Under the pieces are notes generated by a model. The model saw only the letters and a list, made by a program, of their open reading frames with translations. It was not told the origin of the DNA and did no database searches. Positions 1-6,418 of a stretch of DNA of 54,440 nucleotides are shown one piece after another. The stretch comes from Corallococcus carmarthensis (GTDB lineage Bacteria; Myxococcota; Myxococcia; Myxococcales; Myxococcaceae), in assembly GCF_003611695.1 (NCBI RefSeq), contig NZ_RAWE01000048.1, positions 1 through 54,440 of the forward strand. The letters run 5' to 3'. Every line of letters starts with the position of its first letter. Position 1 is the first letter of the stretch. The translations under genes and the position numbers were made by a program.

Positions 1-384
1 GCGCTCACGGGCCTGGTGGGGGTGGGCGGCGGCTTCCTCATCGTCCCCGCGCTGGTGCTCCTGGTGGGCCTGCCCATGAAGCAGGCGGTGGGCACCAGCC
101 TGCTCGTCATCGCGCTCAACTCCTTCGTGGGTTTCGCCGGCTACCTGGGCCACGTCGAAGTCCCCTGGCTCTACCTGGGGATCTTCACGGCCATCGCCGT
201 GGCGGGCATCCTCATGGGCACCTGGGCGTCCCACTACGTCTCCCAGGCGGCGCTCAAGCGGGCCTTCTCCGTCTTCCTCGTCGTGATGGGCGTCTTCATC
301 TTCTTCAAGAACCGGGCGGCGCTCACGCACCCGGGCGATGCGCAAGCGACGCCCGCGGCCGCCACGGCGGCAACGCCCCGGTGA
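1..384 (+). CDS. TauE/SafE family membrane permease, 3' part (5' end outside window)
   Basis: The reading frame is open from the first base and stops with TGA at 382-384, so only the C-terminal 127 residues are visible. It contains the Gly-rich start of the second half of a TauE/SafE permease ([16 protein letters not shown]), the typical [14 protein letters not shown] segment, and three or four hydrophobic helices, then a short Ala/Thr-rich tail. Members of this family export sulfite or sulfonates or move other small organic anions across the inner membrane; the substrate cannot be told from sequence. A methionine-like start at base 16 exists but lies inside the conserved repeat, so it is not the true start. 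Family assignment is firm. Confidence 0.85.
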   Translation, partial: ALTGLVGVGGGFLIVPALVLLVGLPMKQAVGTSLLVIALNSFVGFAGYLGHVEVPWLYLGIFTAIAVAGILMGTWASHYVSQAALKRAFSVFLVVMGVFIFFKNRAALTHPGDAQATPAAATAATPR

Positions 385-494
385 AGTCCCTGTCAGTTCA
401 AGGAGAGGCGGATACTCGCGCCGTTGACCGTGCTCACGATCGTCATCCGTGCGTCACCCGCCACGGCAGCCGCGCGCGAACCTCCGAGCCCCAG

Positions 495-533
495 AAAACG
501 AAAAAGGCCGGCTGCCACAGGGGCAACCGGCCT
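495..533 (-). terminator. intrinsic terminator of tRNA-Thr
   Basis: Read on the minus strand, directly after the tRNA 3' end, an 11-bp GC-rich stem (506-516 pairing with 522-532) with a 5-nt loop is followed by a T-rich stretch (complement of 496-505). This is a textbook Rho-independent terminator placed 10 bases past the tRNA. Confidence 0.8.
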
Positions 534-542
534 TCTTCTTCT

Positions 543-618
<76 letters not shown>

Positions 619-635
619 GCACCGAAAGCGGCGCG

Positions 636-664
636 TAAGTACCATCCGCATCCGGACCCGGCAA
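636..664 (-). promoter_or_regulatory. sigma-70-type promoter of tRNA-Thr
   Basis: On the minus strand TTGCCG (659-664) is separated by exactly 17 bases from TACTTA (636-641). Transcription would start about 7-10 bases later, shortly before the mature tRNA 5' end at 618. The spacing and position fit a housekeeping promoter; the -10 is only a moderate match. Confidence 0.55.
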
Positions 665-787
665 GGAGTTTCTCCGCGCCTTTTCAAGCGCCCTCCCCCA
701 CGCCCGCTTCTATCCCCCAGAAGCCCTGACATTCATGACACAGCGCATCTGGCGGAGTGACACACCGCGTCGGCTAAGTCCGCGACT

Positions 788-808
788 TTTCTCCATTATT
801 TGGAGAAA
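788..808. promoter_or_regulatory. 8-bp inverted repeat upstream of the dehydrogenase gene
   Basis: TTTCTCCA (788-795) and TGGAGAAA (801-808) form a perfect inverted repeat with a 5-base AT spacer, 108 bases before the dehydrogenase start. A weak promoter-like pair, TTGAAC at 828-833 and CATAAG at 852-857 (18-base spacer), lies just downstream. The arrangement suggests an operator, but no regulator can be named. The rest of 619-916 shows no gene. Confidence 0.35.
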
Positions 809-916
809 TGGTCGCCTGCCAGCGCGGTTGAACTCGCGTGGCGCCTATGCACATAAGGGCACCGCTTTCCCCAGCGGCCCCCATTCCAGGTGGGCCCTCA
901 AGGAGCACGTTCCATC

Positions 917-2467
917 ATGGCCAGCGAAGAGACTTTCATGCGCGCCCCGGCCCCTACGCCCAAGCGCACCATCTACACGGAGGCGATGGAGATCTTCCAC
1001 TTCGCGGCGGATCTCATCGGCCTGGACAAGCGGGTGCGTCTGGAGCTCGAAGAGCCCGACTACGAGCACATCTTCTACGTCACCGCGAAGCTCAAGGACC
1101 GCCTGGTCCCCCTGCTCCCGGAGGAGGCCAAGACCTTCGCGGACCTGCCCGTCACCCAGGTGCGCAACCCCGAAGGCCTGGAGCGCCTGGCCAACGGCAA
1201 CCTCATCCTGAACGGCCGCGCCCTGCTGGGCTCCGACGTCGCCATCCGCCACGGCCACCTGCGCCTGCCGGACGGGCTCGTCTACCAGCTGGTGCCCGGT
1301 GAGTCGCAGCGCTTCAAGGCCTACCGCGTCCAGCACAACCAGGCCCGCGGCCCGTACAAGGGCGGCCTGCGCTACCACCGCGAGGTGTCCCTGGACCTCT
1401 TCAAGGCCCTGGCCGCGGAGATGACCTGGAAGACGGCCATCGCGGAAGTGCCCTTCGGCGGCGGCAAGGGCGGCATCCAGCTGGACCCGCGCGAGTACGG
1501 CCGCGAGGAGATCGAGGCCATCACCCTGCGCTTCATGTACCGGCTCAAGAGCCTCATCGGGCCGAACATCGACATCCCGGCGCCGGACGTGGGCACCAAC
1601 CCGGAGATCATGGCGCTGCTCTACCGCCAGTTCTCCGACGGTGAGCGCGAGCGCCACAACCTGCGCGGCATCGTCACCGGCAAGGACGTGCGCATCGGCG
1701 GTTCCGAAGGCCGCGGCAAGGCCACCGGCCAGGGCGTCGCGTTCTGCATCGAGGACTACTACGCCGACCGCGGGGAGAGCGTGAAGGGCAAGACCTTCGT
1801 CCTCCAGGGCTTCGGCAACGTGGGCAGCCACGCCGCCATCATCCTGTCGAACATGGGCGCGCGCCTGCTCGCGGTGAACGACGCCGACGGCTCCGTCTTC
1901 AACGGCGACGGCATCGACGTGAACGCGCTGGCCGCCTACGTGGCGGACCCCAAGAACCTCAAGCGCTCCGTCATCGGGTTCCCCGGCGCCCAGCGCATCG
2001 AGAAGAAGGACCTGTGGGACGTGCAGGCGGACATCCTCGTCCCCGCCGCCCTCGGTGGCGAAATCACCGCGGACGTCGCGGAGCGCCTCAAGGTCAAGCT
2101 CATCGCGGAAGGCGCCAACGGCCCCACCACCCCGGAGGCCGACCGCGTCCTGCAGAAGCGCGGCATCGAGCTCATCCCGGACATCATCGCCAACGCCGGC
2201 GGCGTGACGGTGTCCTACTACGAGTGGATCCAGAACAAGCGCATGGAGCGCTGGAGCGAGGCGGAAGTCGATCAGCGCCTCGAGCGCGCCATGAAGCGCA
2301 ACTACCGCATCATCCGGGACATCTCGCGCAACCAGCCGCGCAAGACGGAGATGCACGACAGCCGCCCGTACTGCATCGGGAAGACCGTGGACAGCCGCTG
2401 CGCCGCGATGATCCTCGCGCTCAAGCGCATCGAGGCCCACTACCTCCTCGAGGGCTTCTCGCAGTAA
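917..2467 (+). CDS. Glu/Leu/Phe/Val dehydrogenase (glutamate dehydrogenase type)
   Basis: A 516-residue cytosolic enzyme that reversibly deaminates an amino acid, most likely glutamate to 2-oxoglutarate and ammonia, with NAD(P). The dimerisation/substrate domain carries the Lys-containing PYKGGLRYH and the PFGGGKGGI segment; the Rossmann domain carries GFGNVGSH. Both are hallmarks of the ELFV dehydrogenase family. The length exceeds the common 410-450 residues because of an N-terminal extension of about 90 residues and some extra C-terminal sequence. ATG at 917 was chosen because AGGAG lies at 901-905; a longer in-frame start at 890 has no ribosome site. Cofactor preference cannot be read with certainty. 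A convergent PilZ gene follows. Confidence 0.93.
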   Translation: MASEETFMRAPAPTPKRTIYTEAMEIFHFAADLIGLDKRVRLELEEPDYEHIFYVTAKLKDRLVPLLPEEAKTFADLPVTQVRNPEGLERLANGNLILNGRALLGSDVAIRHGHLRLPDGLVYQLVPGESQRFKAYRVQHNQARGPYKGGLRYHREVSLDLFKALAAEMTWKTAIAEVPFGGGKGGIQLDPREYGREEIEAITLRFMYRLKSLIGPNIDIPAPDVGTNPEIMALLYRQFSDGERERHNLRGIVTGKDVRIGGSEGRGKATGQGVAFCIEDYYADRGESVKGKTFVLQGFGNVGSHAAIILSNMGARLLAVNDADGSVFNGDGIDVNALAAYVADPKNLKRSVIGFPGAQRIEKKDLWDVQADILVPAALGGEITADVAERLKVKLIAEGANGPTTPEADRVLQKRGIELIPDIIANAGGVTVSYYEWIQNKRMERWSEAEVDQRLERAMKRNYRIIRDISRNQPRKTEMHDSRPYCIGKTVDSRCAAMILALKRIEAHYLLEGFSQ

Positions 2468-2497
2468 CCGGTCCGTCCGGCTCCCGCTTCGCCCCCC

Positions 2498-2542
2498 GGG
2501 GCACGGTGTCTTCCCTCTTCACAAGGGGAAGGGCCGTGCCCC
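2498..2542. terminator. bidirectional hairpin between dehydrogenase and PilZ genes
   Basis: GGGGCACGG (2498-2506) pairs with CCGTGCCCC (2534-2542), and an inner CTTCCC/GGGAAG pair extends the structure. It sits between two convergent genes and probably stops transcripts from both sides. U-tracts are weak (GTGGTGTTT on the plus side). Confidence 0.6.
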
Positions 2543-2550
2543 GTGGTGTT

Positions 2551-2910
2551 TCAGTGCATCACCCGCTCGCGGTCCACCAGGAGCAGCGGCGCGTCATCCA
2601 GGGTCTCGTAGGCCACGATGCGCAGCCCCACCCCGCGGCTGTTGCCGGGCCGCCCGTCCTTGCGGCCAAAGGCCAGCGCCACCTGGTAGCGGACCTCGCA
2701 CAGGCACGTCATCTCCGTGCCGTCCTCGCCCGCGAACGTCACCTTCAGCTTCTCGCCCAGACCCAGCGAGTCGCGCACCTCGATGAACATGCCCCGCGCG
2801 CTGATGTTGCGGCCAATGCCCCGCATCATCCCGTCCTGCGTGGACAGGTACACGGTGAAGATCTTGTCGAAGCGGAGGTTGGAGCGGCGTTCCTGGGGCT
2901 GCGTGTTCAT
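2551..2910 (-). CDS. PilZ domain protein
   Basis: A 119-residue single PilZ domain. The RxxxR-type motif is RRSNLR near residue 8, and the second motif is NISARGMFIE, with Asn where the usual DxSxxG has Asp. PilZ domains bind cyclic di-GMP and pass the signal to motility, exopolysaccharide or development targets; stand-alone PilZ proteins are numerous in myxobacteria. The longest frame runs 42 codons further upstream into non-conserved sequence. ATG at 2910 with GGAG about 12 bases before it fits the domain border. The Asp-to-Asn change may weaken ligand binding (inference). A perfect inverted repeat lies about 50 bases upstream. Confidence 0.85.
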   Translation of the reverse strand: MNTQPQERRSNLRFDKIFTVYLSTQDGMMRGIGRNISARGMFIEVRDSLGLGEKLKVTFAGEDGTEMTCLCEVRYQVALAFGRKDGRPGNSRGVGLRIVAYETLDDAPLLLVDRERVMH

Positions 2911-2962
2911 TCGGGGAGGGCTCCGAAACAGGTGGGGACAGGGGCAAACTACACGGTAGCCA

Positions 2963-2988
2963 GATGTAGGCAAATAATCACCTACATC
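2963..2988. promoter_or_regulatory. inverted repeat (operator-like) upstream of the PilZ gene
   Basis: GATGTAGG (2963-2970) and CCTACATC (2981-2988) are perfect 8-bp half-sites separated by an AT-rich 10-base spacer. The minus-strand spacer holds GATTAT, a possible -10 for the PilZ gene starting at 2910. The half-site spacing, about 18 bp centre to centre, suits a dimeric regulator. Confidence 0.45.
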
Positions 2989-3118
2989 CACCCTGACACA
3001 CCATGACGCACGCTGGCGCACCCTGTTCCGTTTCACGGGAAAGCGCTGCCCCCGGCGCGGCCTTCAGTGGCAGCATCCGAGGGCTGTCCATCCCCCCTTT
3101 TTCCGGGAGTTTCTCTCC

Positions 3119-3754
3119 GTGAACCGCTTCCTGGCCGCCGCCTTTGCCCTCCTTGTGCCCACGCTCGCCCTGGCCGACGTGGACTCGCGCTTCGCGAAGC
3201 TGCGTGACGAGTCCGAGCCCCTGGGCGGGCTGGGGGCCTTCCTGGAGAAGTACGTGGGCGAATGTGACGGGGCGCTCGTGGATCCGCAGTGCAAGCAGCA
3301 GGCGGAGGCCTTCCGCAAGAAGTACACGGGCAAGCGCCTGTACATGATCGTCACCGAGGACGACGCGGGCATGCTGTCCGCGGGCGACTTCAACCCCGGC
3401 ACCAACGAGTACACCATCAACATCACGCCCTTCTTCGCGGGCGGGAAGTACGGCATGAGCCACGGCGCGCCGAAGAAGGCGGACGCGCAGGGCAACCCGG
3501 TGATGAACTACCTCACGGTGAGCGGCACGGCGCCGGAGATGTGGAACGGCGGCACCTTCCAGCGCGTCTTCAGCACCCGGGGCGTGCGCGCGCAGGTCGT
3601 CTTCACGCCGCAGTCGGTGTGGACGCTGCCCAAGAAGGGCGGCGGGAAGAACTACGGCGTCAACGCCCGCATCGAGGCCATCCTCGTCACCGAGGGCCGC
3701 ACCGGCAACCAGATGGGGCTGTGGATCAACGGCAAGGACGCGGCCGCGAAGTAG
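3119..3754 (+). CDS. secreted protein of a myxobacterial family (DUF6066-like)
   Basis: A 211-residue protein with a clear Sec signal peptide: short N-terminus, hydrophobic FLAAAFALLVPTLALA, cleavage near ALA-D20. The mature part has two Cys (GECDGALVDPQC) and no enzyme motif I recognise. It resembles a conserved family seen in myxobacteria (DUF6066, from memory), and its function is unknown. The start is GTG at 3119 with GGGAG about 10 bases upstream. It stands alone, convergent with the HtrA-like protease gene 18 bases away. Secretion is well supported; function is open. Confidence 0.8.
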   Translation: MNRFLAAAFALLVPTLALADVDSRFAKLRDESEPLGGLGAFLEKYVGECDGALVDPQCKQQAEAFRKKYTGKRLYMIVTEDDAGMLSAGDFNPGTNEYTINITPFFAGGKYGMSHGAPKKADAQGNPVMNYLTVSGTAPEMWNGGTFQRVFSTRGVRAQVVFTPQSVWTLPKKGGGKNYGVNARIEAILVTEGRTGNQMGLWINGKDAAAK

Positions 3755-3772
3755 CGCGGCCGGCCGCGGCGT

Positions 3773-5305
3773 TCAGCGGGCGATGGCGATGTACTGGAGC
3801 GCGTCGCCCCGCTGGACGCGCAGGAGGATGCTGGCCCCGGCGCTGCCCCGCTCCAGGGCGGCCTTCACCGCGGCGGTGTCCTTCACCCGGCGGCGGTTCA
3901 CCTCCATGACGACGTCGCCCGCGCGAAGGCCGGCCTGCTCCGCCGGGCTGCGCGGCAGCACGCCGGACACGAGCGCGCCCAGGAAGGCCTCGTAGCCCAG
4001 GGGCGCCGCCACCTCCGGCGTCAAATCCCGCAGCACCAGCCCCAGATCATTCGCGGAGCTGCCGCCCCGGTTGGAGAGCCCTTCGGTGGCCTCCTGCGCG
4101 GGCCGGGCGACGAGCCGCACCGCCACCTCCTGGGTGCCGCCGTCGCGCAGCAGCGTCAGCTTCGCCTCCGTGCCCGGCGCCAGGAGCGCCACCTTGCGCA
4201 ACAGCTGGAGGTAGCTGCCAATGGGCCGGCCGTTCACCGCCACCAGCCGGTCCCCGGGACGGATGTGCGCCTGGGCGGCGGGGCTGCCCCGGTAGACGTC
4301 CTTCACCACCGGCGCCGTGGCGGTGGCGTCCGCGCCGTCCTCGTTGATGACGACGCCCAGCCAGCCGCGCTCCAGCTTCCCGTTCTCCCGCAGGTTGGGC
4401 AGCAGGTCCTTGACCAGGTTGATGGGCACCGCGAAGCCAATGCCCTGCCCCTCGCTGATGATGGCGGTGTTCACGCCAATCACCTCCCCCTTCATGTTGA
4501 AGAGCGGGCCGCCGGAGTTGCCGGGGTTGATGAGCGCGTCCGTCTGGATGAAGTCGTCGAACTGGCCCACGCCCAGCACGCGCTCCTTCGCCGAAATCAT
4601 CCCGTGCGCCACCGAGTGGTCCAGGCCGAACGGGTTGCCGATGGCCACCACCCAGTCCCCCACCTCCAGCGCGTCGGAGTCCCCCAGGAACACCGAGCGC
4701 AGCGTCCCCAGCCCGGCGCCATTCAACCGCAGGAGCGCCACGTCCGTGGACGCGTCGCGGCCCACCACGTCGGCGGGGAACTCGCGGCCGTCCGCCAGCC
4801 GCACGGACACCTGCTGCACCGGCACCTCGCGGGGGCCATCCTTTCCGGGCGTGACGCCGGAGCCGGACGGGTTCACCTCCGGGCCCTGCGCGTTGGCCAC
4901 CACGTGGTTGTTGGTGACCACGAGCCCGTCGGGCGTCAGCACGAAGCCGGAGCCGGTGGAGCGCTTCACCGCGCCCACCACCGCGCCGGGCGCCACCGTG
5001 GTGATGTTCACCACGCCCGCCTCCACCGCGCGGATCAGCGGCGCCAGCGACGTGGGGGGCGTGAAGTGGGGCAGGCCCGCGTAGCCCTTGGGACGCTCGC
5101 GCCACAGCGAGGACACGCCCGCGGTGGCAGGGGCGTCCGCCACGGGCAGCGGAGCGGCGAAGAAGGCGATGTGCTCGCGCACCCGGGCCTGGAGCCAGGG
5201 CGTGAGCGGATCCTCGGCGGCTCCCGCCACCGGGGCGAGCGCCACCGCGAAAAGGACGCTGAGCAGTCGGACGGACACGGGGCGGCAGCTTACACGGCGG
5301 GCCAT
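3773..5305 (-). CDS. HtrA/DegP-type periplasmic serine protease
   Basis: A 510-residue protein: signal peptide (about residues 1-30), trypsin-like domain with His134 (TNNHVV), Asp188 (STDVALLR) and Ser264 (NPGNSGGPL), then two PDZ domains (about 310-400 and 420-505). HtrA proteins degrade or refold damaged periplasmic proteins. An insertion of about 25 residues follows the catalytic His. ATG at 5305 is preferred over an in-frame TTG at 5320 because it directly precedes a basic-hydrophobic signal sequence. It is the last gene of the leftward ftsH, sigma1.1-like, grpE group, but a hairpin separates it from grpE, so it may be transcribed on its own. Confidence 0.92.
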   Translation of the reverse strand: MARRVSCRPVSVRLLSVLFAVALAPVAGAAEDPLTPWLQARVREHIAFFAAPLPVADAPATAGVSSLWRERPKGYAGLPHFTPPTSLAPLIRAVEAGVVNITTVAPGAVVGAVKRSTGSGFVLTPDGLVVTNNHVVANAQGPEVNPSGSGVTPGKDGPREVPVQQVSVRLADGREFPADVVGRDASTDVALLRLNGAGLGTLRSVFLGDSDALEVGDWVVAIGNPFGLDHSVAHGMISAKERVLGVGQFDDFIQTDALINPGNSGGPLFNMKGEVIGVNTAIISEGQGIGFAVPINLVKDLLPNLRENGKLERGWLGVVINEDGADATATAPVVKDVYRGSPAAQAHIRPGDRLVAVNGRPIGSYLQLLRKVALLAPGTEAKLTLLRDGGTQEVAVRLVARPAQEATEGLSNRGGSSANDLGLVLRDLTPEVAAPLGYEAFLGALVSGVLPRSPAEQAGLRAGDVVMEVNRRRVKDTAAVKAALERGSAGASILLRVQRGDALQYIAIAR

Positions 5306-5346
5306 GGCGTCAGGGCCCAACAGACCGGTGGCCTCCGCCCTTCCCG

Positions 5347-5377
5347 GCCCGCGCCCCGGATTTCAGGGGACGCGGGC
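5347..5377 (-). terminator. hairpin downstream of grpE
   Basis: GCCCGCG plus CCCC (5347-5357) pair with GGGG, a bulged A, and CGCGGGC (5366-5377). The stem has 11 pairs and lies 13 bases after the grpE stop on the minus strand. No U-tract follows, so it may attenuate rather than fully stop transcription into the protease gene. Confidence 0.45.
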
Positions 5378-5389
5378 ACGAGAGGGACT

Positions 5390-5980
5390 TCAGGCCTGGG
5401 CCGGGGCCACGTACCGGGCGACCTTCACCCGGGCGGGGCGGATGATGCGGTCCTTCAGGCGGTAGCCCGCGCGGAACTCGGCGACCACCTTCTGGTCGTC
5501 GGCCGGCACCGGCGTCACTTCCATGTCCGCCGCCTCGGCGATATTCGGATCATACGGGCGCCCCACCACCTGGAGGCGCTCGATGCCGGTGGCCTGGGCC
5601 TTGGACAGCAGGCTGTCGCGGATCATCCGCACGCCCTGCACCAGGGGGGAGGTGTCCTGCTGGCTGTTGGCCAGCACCAGGTCCAGCTCGTCGATGGCCT
5701 CCAGGAGCGTGCGGGCCACGTTGCCGCGCTCCACGTCCAGCATCCGCTCCCGCTCGCGGGTGAGGCGCTGCTTGAACTCCTCCCGGTCCTTGGTGAGGTC
5801 CTGGAGCCCCCGAGCCAGCTCGTTCACCCGGTTGCGCGCCGCCTCCAGCTCCGCCCGGAGCCGCGCCACCTCGCCATCCTGGGCAGCCTCGGCCTGCGTG
5901 TCGGAGTCCGCGCCTTCCGCCTGGGTGTCGGCGGGGGCCTGCGTCTCCGGGGTCTCATCGCTGCGGGGATTGCCATCCAT
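5390..5980 (-). CDS. grpE: GrpE, nucleotide exchange factor for DnaK
   Basis: A 196-residue protein of normal GrpE length. An acidic, Ala/Thr-rich N-terminal tail (1-35) is followed by a long coiled coil (about 36-110) and a C-terminal beta domain. GrpE signatures include the helix with DLVLAN, the GVRMIRDSLLSKAQATGIER segment and the FRAGYRLKDRIIRPARVKVA end. It releases ADP from DnaK and acts as a heat sensor in the chaperone cycle. dnaK and dnaJ are not adjacent. It has its own well-formed promoter about 50 bases upstream. The start at 5980 is the ATG opening the acidic tail. Confidence 0.96.
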   Translation of the reverse strand: MDGNPRSDETPETQAPADTQAEGADSDTQAEAAQDGEVARLRAELEAARNRVNELARGLQDLTKDREEFKQRLTRERERMLDVERGNVARTLLEAIDELDLVLANSQQDTSPLVQGVRMIRDSLLSKAQATGIERLQVVGRPYDPNIAEAADMEVTPVPADDQKVVAEFRAGYRLKDRIIRPARVKVARYVAPAQA

Positions 5981-6031
5981 TGTCGAACCTGCGCCAGGGG
6001 TTGGAAGAAGCGGACCTCGGTGAGCGGCGCG

Positions 6032-6059
6032 AACCTAACCGCGAGGGAGGCCCTGTCAA
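6032..6059 (-). promoter_or_regulatory. sigma-70-type promoter of grpE
   Basis: On the minus strand TTGACA (6054-6059), a perfect -35, is followed after 16 bases by TAGGTT (6032-6037). Transcription would begin near 6025, about 45 bases before the grpE start. It nearly abuts the stop codon of the preceding gene, whose last base is 6065. Confidence 0.6.
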
Positions 6060-6064
6060 CGCGC

Positions 6065-6313
6065 CTAGTGGTTGGAGGGGGCCGCGGGCGGCGCCTCCGC
6101 CATGAAGCCGTGATCCACCTGCCCCGTCACCTCGTCGATGATCTCCACCTGGGCGGCGCGCAGGGAGTAGTAGAGGAGCCACCGCTCGGCGGCCGTCAGC
6201 GTCCCCGGGGGCAGCGCCTCCTCGATCTCCTGTACCGTGAGCCGGCCGTCCTTCAGGCCCTTGGCGAACAATGCTTTCCGCGCGACGTAGCTCTTCCCAA
6301 TCCGGTTCTCCAC
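6065..6313 (-). CDS. stand-alone sigma-70 region 1.1-like protein
   Basis: An 82-residue protein. Residues 10-65 match the pattern of sigma-70 region 1.1 (a helix, then GRLTVQEIEEALPPGTLTAA, a helix, then VEIIDEVTG), the N-terminal autoinhibitory domain of primary sigma factors. No other sigma region is present. I chose GTG at 6313 because AAGGAGG sits 7 bases upstream; the longer ATG frame at 6352 starts inside a terminator-like hairpin. It lies between ftsH and grpE on the same strand. A free region 1.1 could mimic DNA in the RNA polymerase cleft or bind sigma, which is inference. Fold similarity is judged by eye from pattern only. Confidence 0.7.
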   Translation of the reverse strand: MENRIGKSYVARKALFAKGLKDGRLTVQEIEEALPPGTLTAAERWLLYYSLRAAQVEIIDEVTGQVDHGFMAEAPPAAPSNH

Positions 6314-6343
6314 GGCGACGCCTCCTTGTCGTTGGAAAGTAAT

Positions 6344-6389
6344 TTCGCCCACCGGTCACCGCAGGCTGGCGGTGGATCCGGTGGGCGAA
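6344..6389 (-). terminator. long hairpin between ftsH and the sigma 1.1-like gene
   Basis: TTCGCCCACCGG (6344-6355) pairs perfectly with CCGGTGGGCGAA (6378-6389), and inside it CACCGC pairs with GCGGTG (6357-6362 with 6369-6374). It lies 30 bases after the ftsH stop. The minus-strand sequence after it (ATTACTTTCC) is only partly U-rich, so it could be a terminator or an attenuator controlling the next gene. Confidence 0.55.
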
Positions 6390-6418
6390 GGGCTGCCCGG
6401 AGGGCAGGCAGGCTCAGC

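Noticed and set aside
845-2440. 531-codon minus-strand frame opposite the glutamate-type dehydrogenase
   Set aside because: Antisense shadow rich in Ala, Val, Arg and His, with no recognised motif.
3756-3767. 12-bp palindrome GCGGCCGGCCGC between convergent genes
   Set aside because: Too short and too likely by chance in 70% GC DNA to call a terminator or site.
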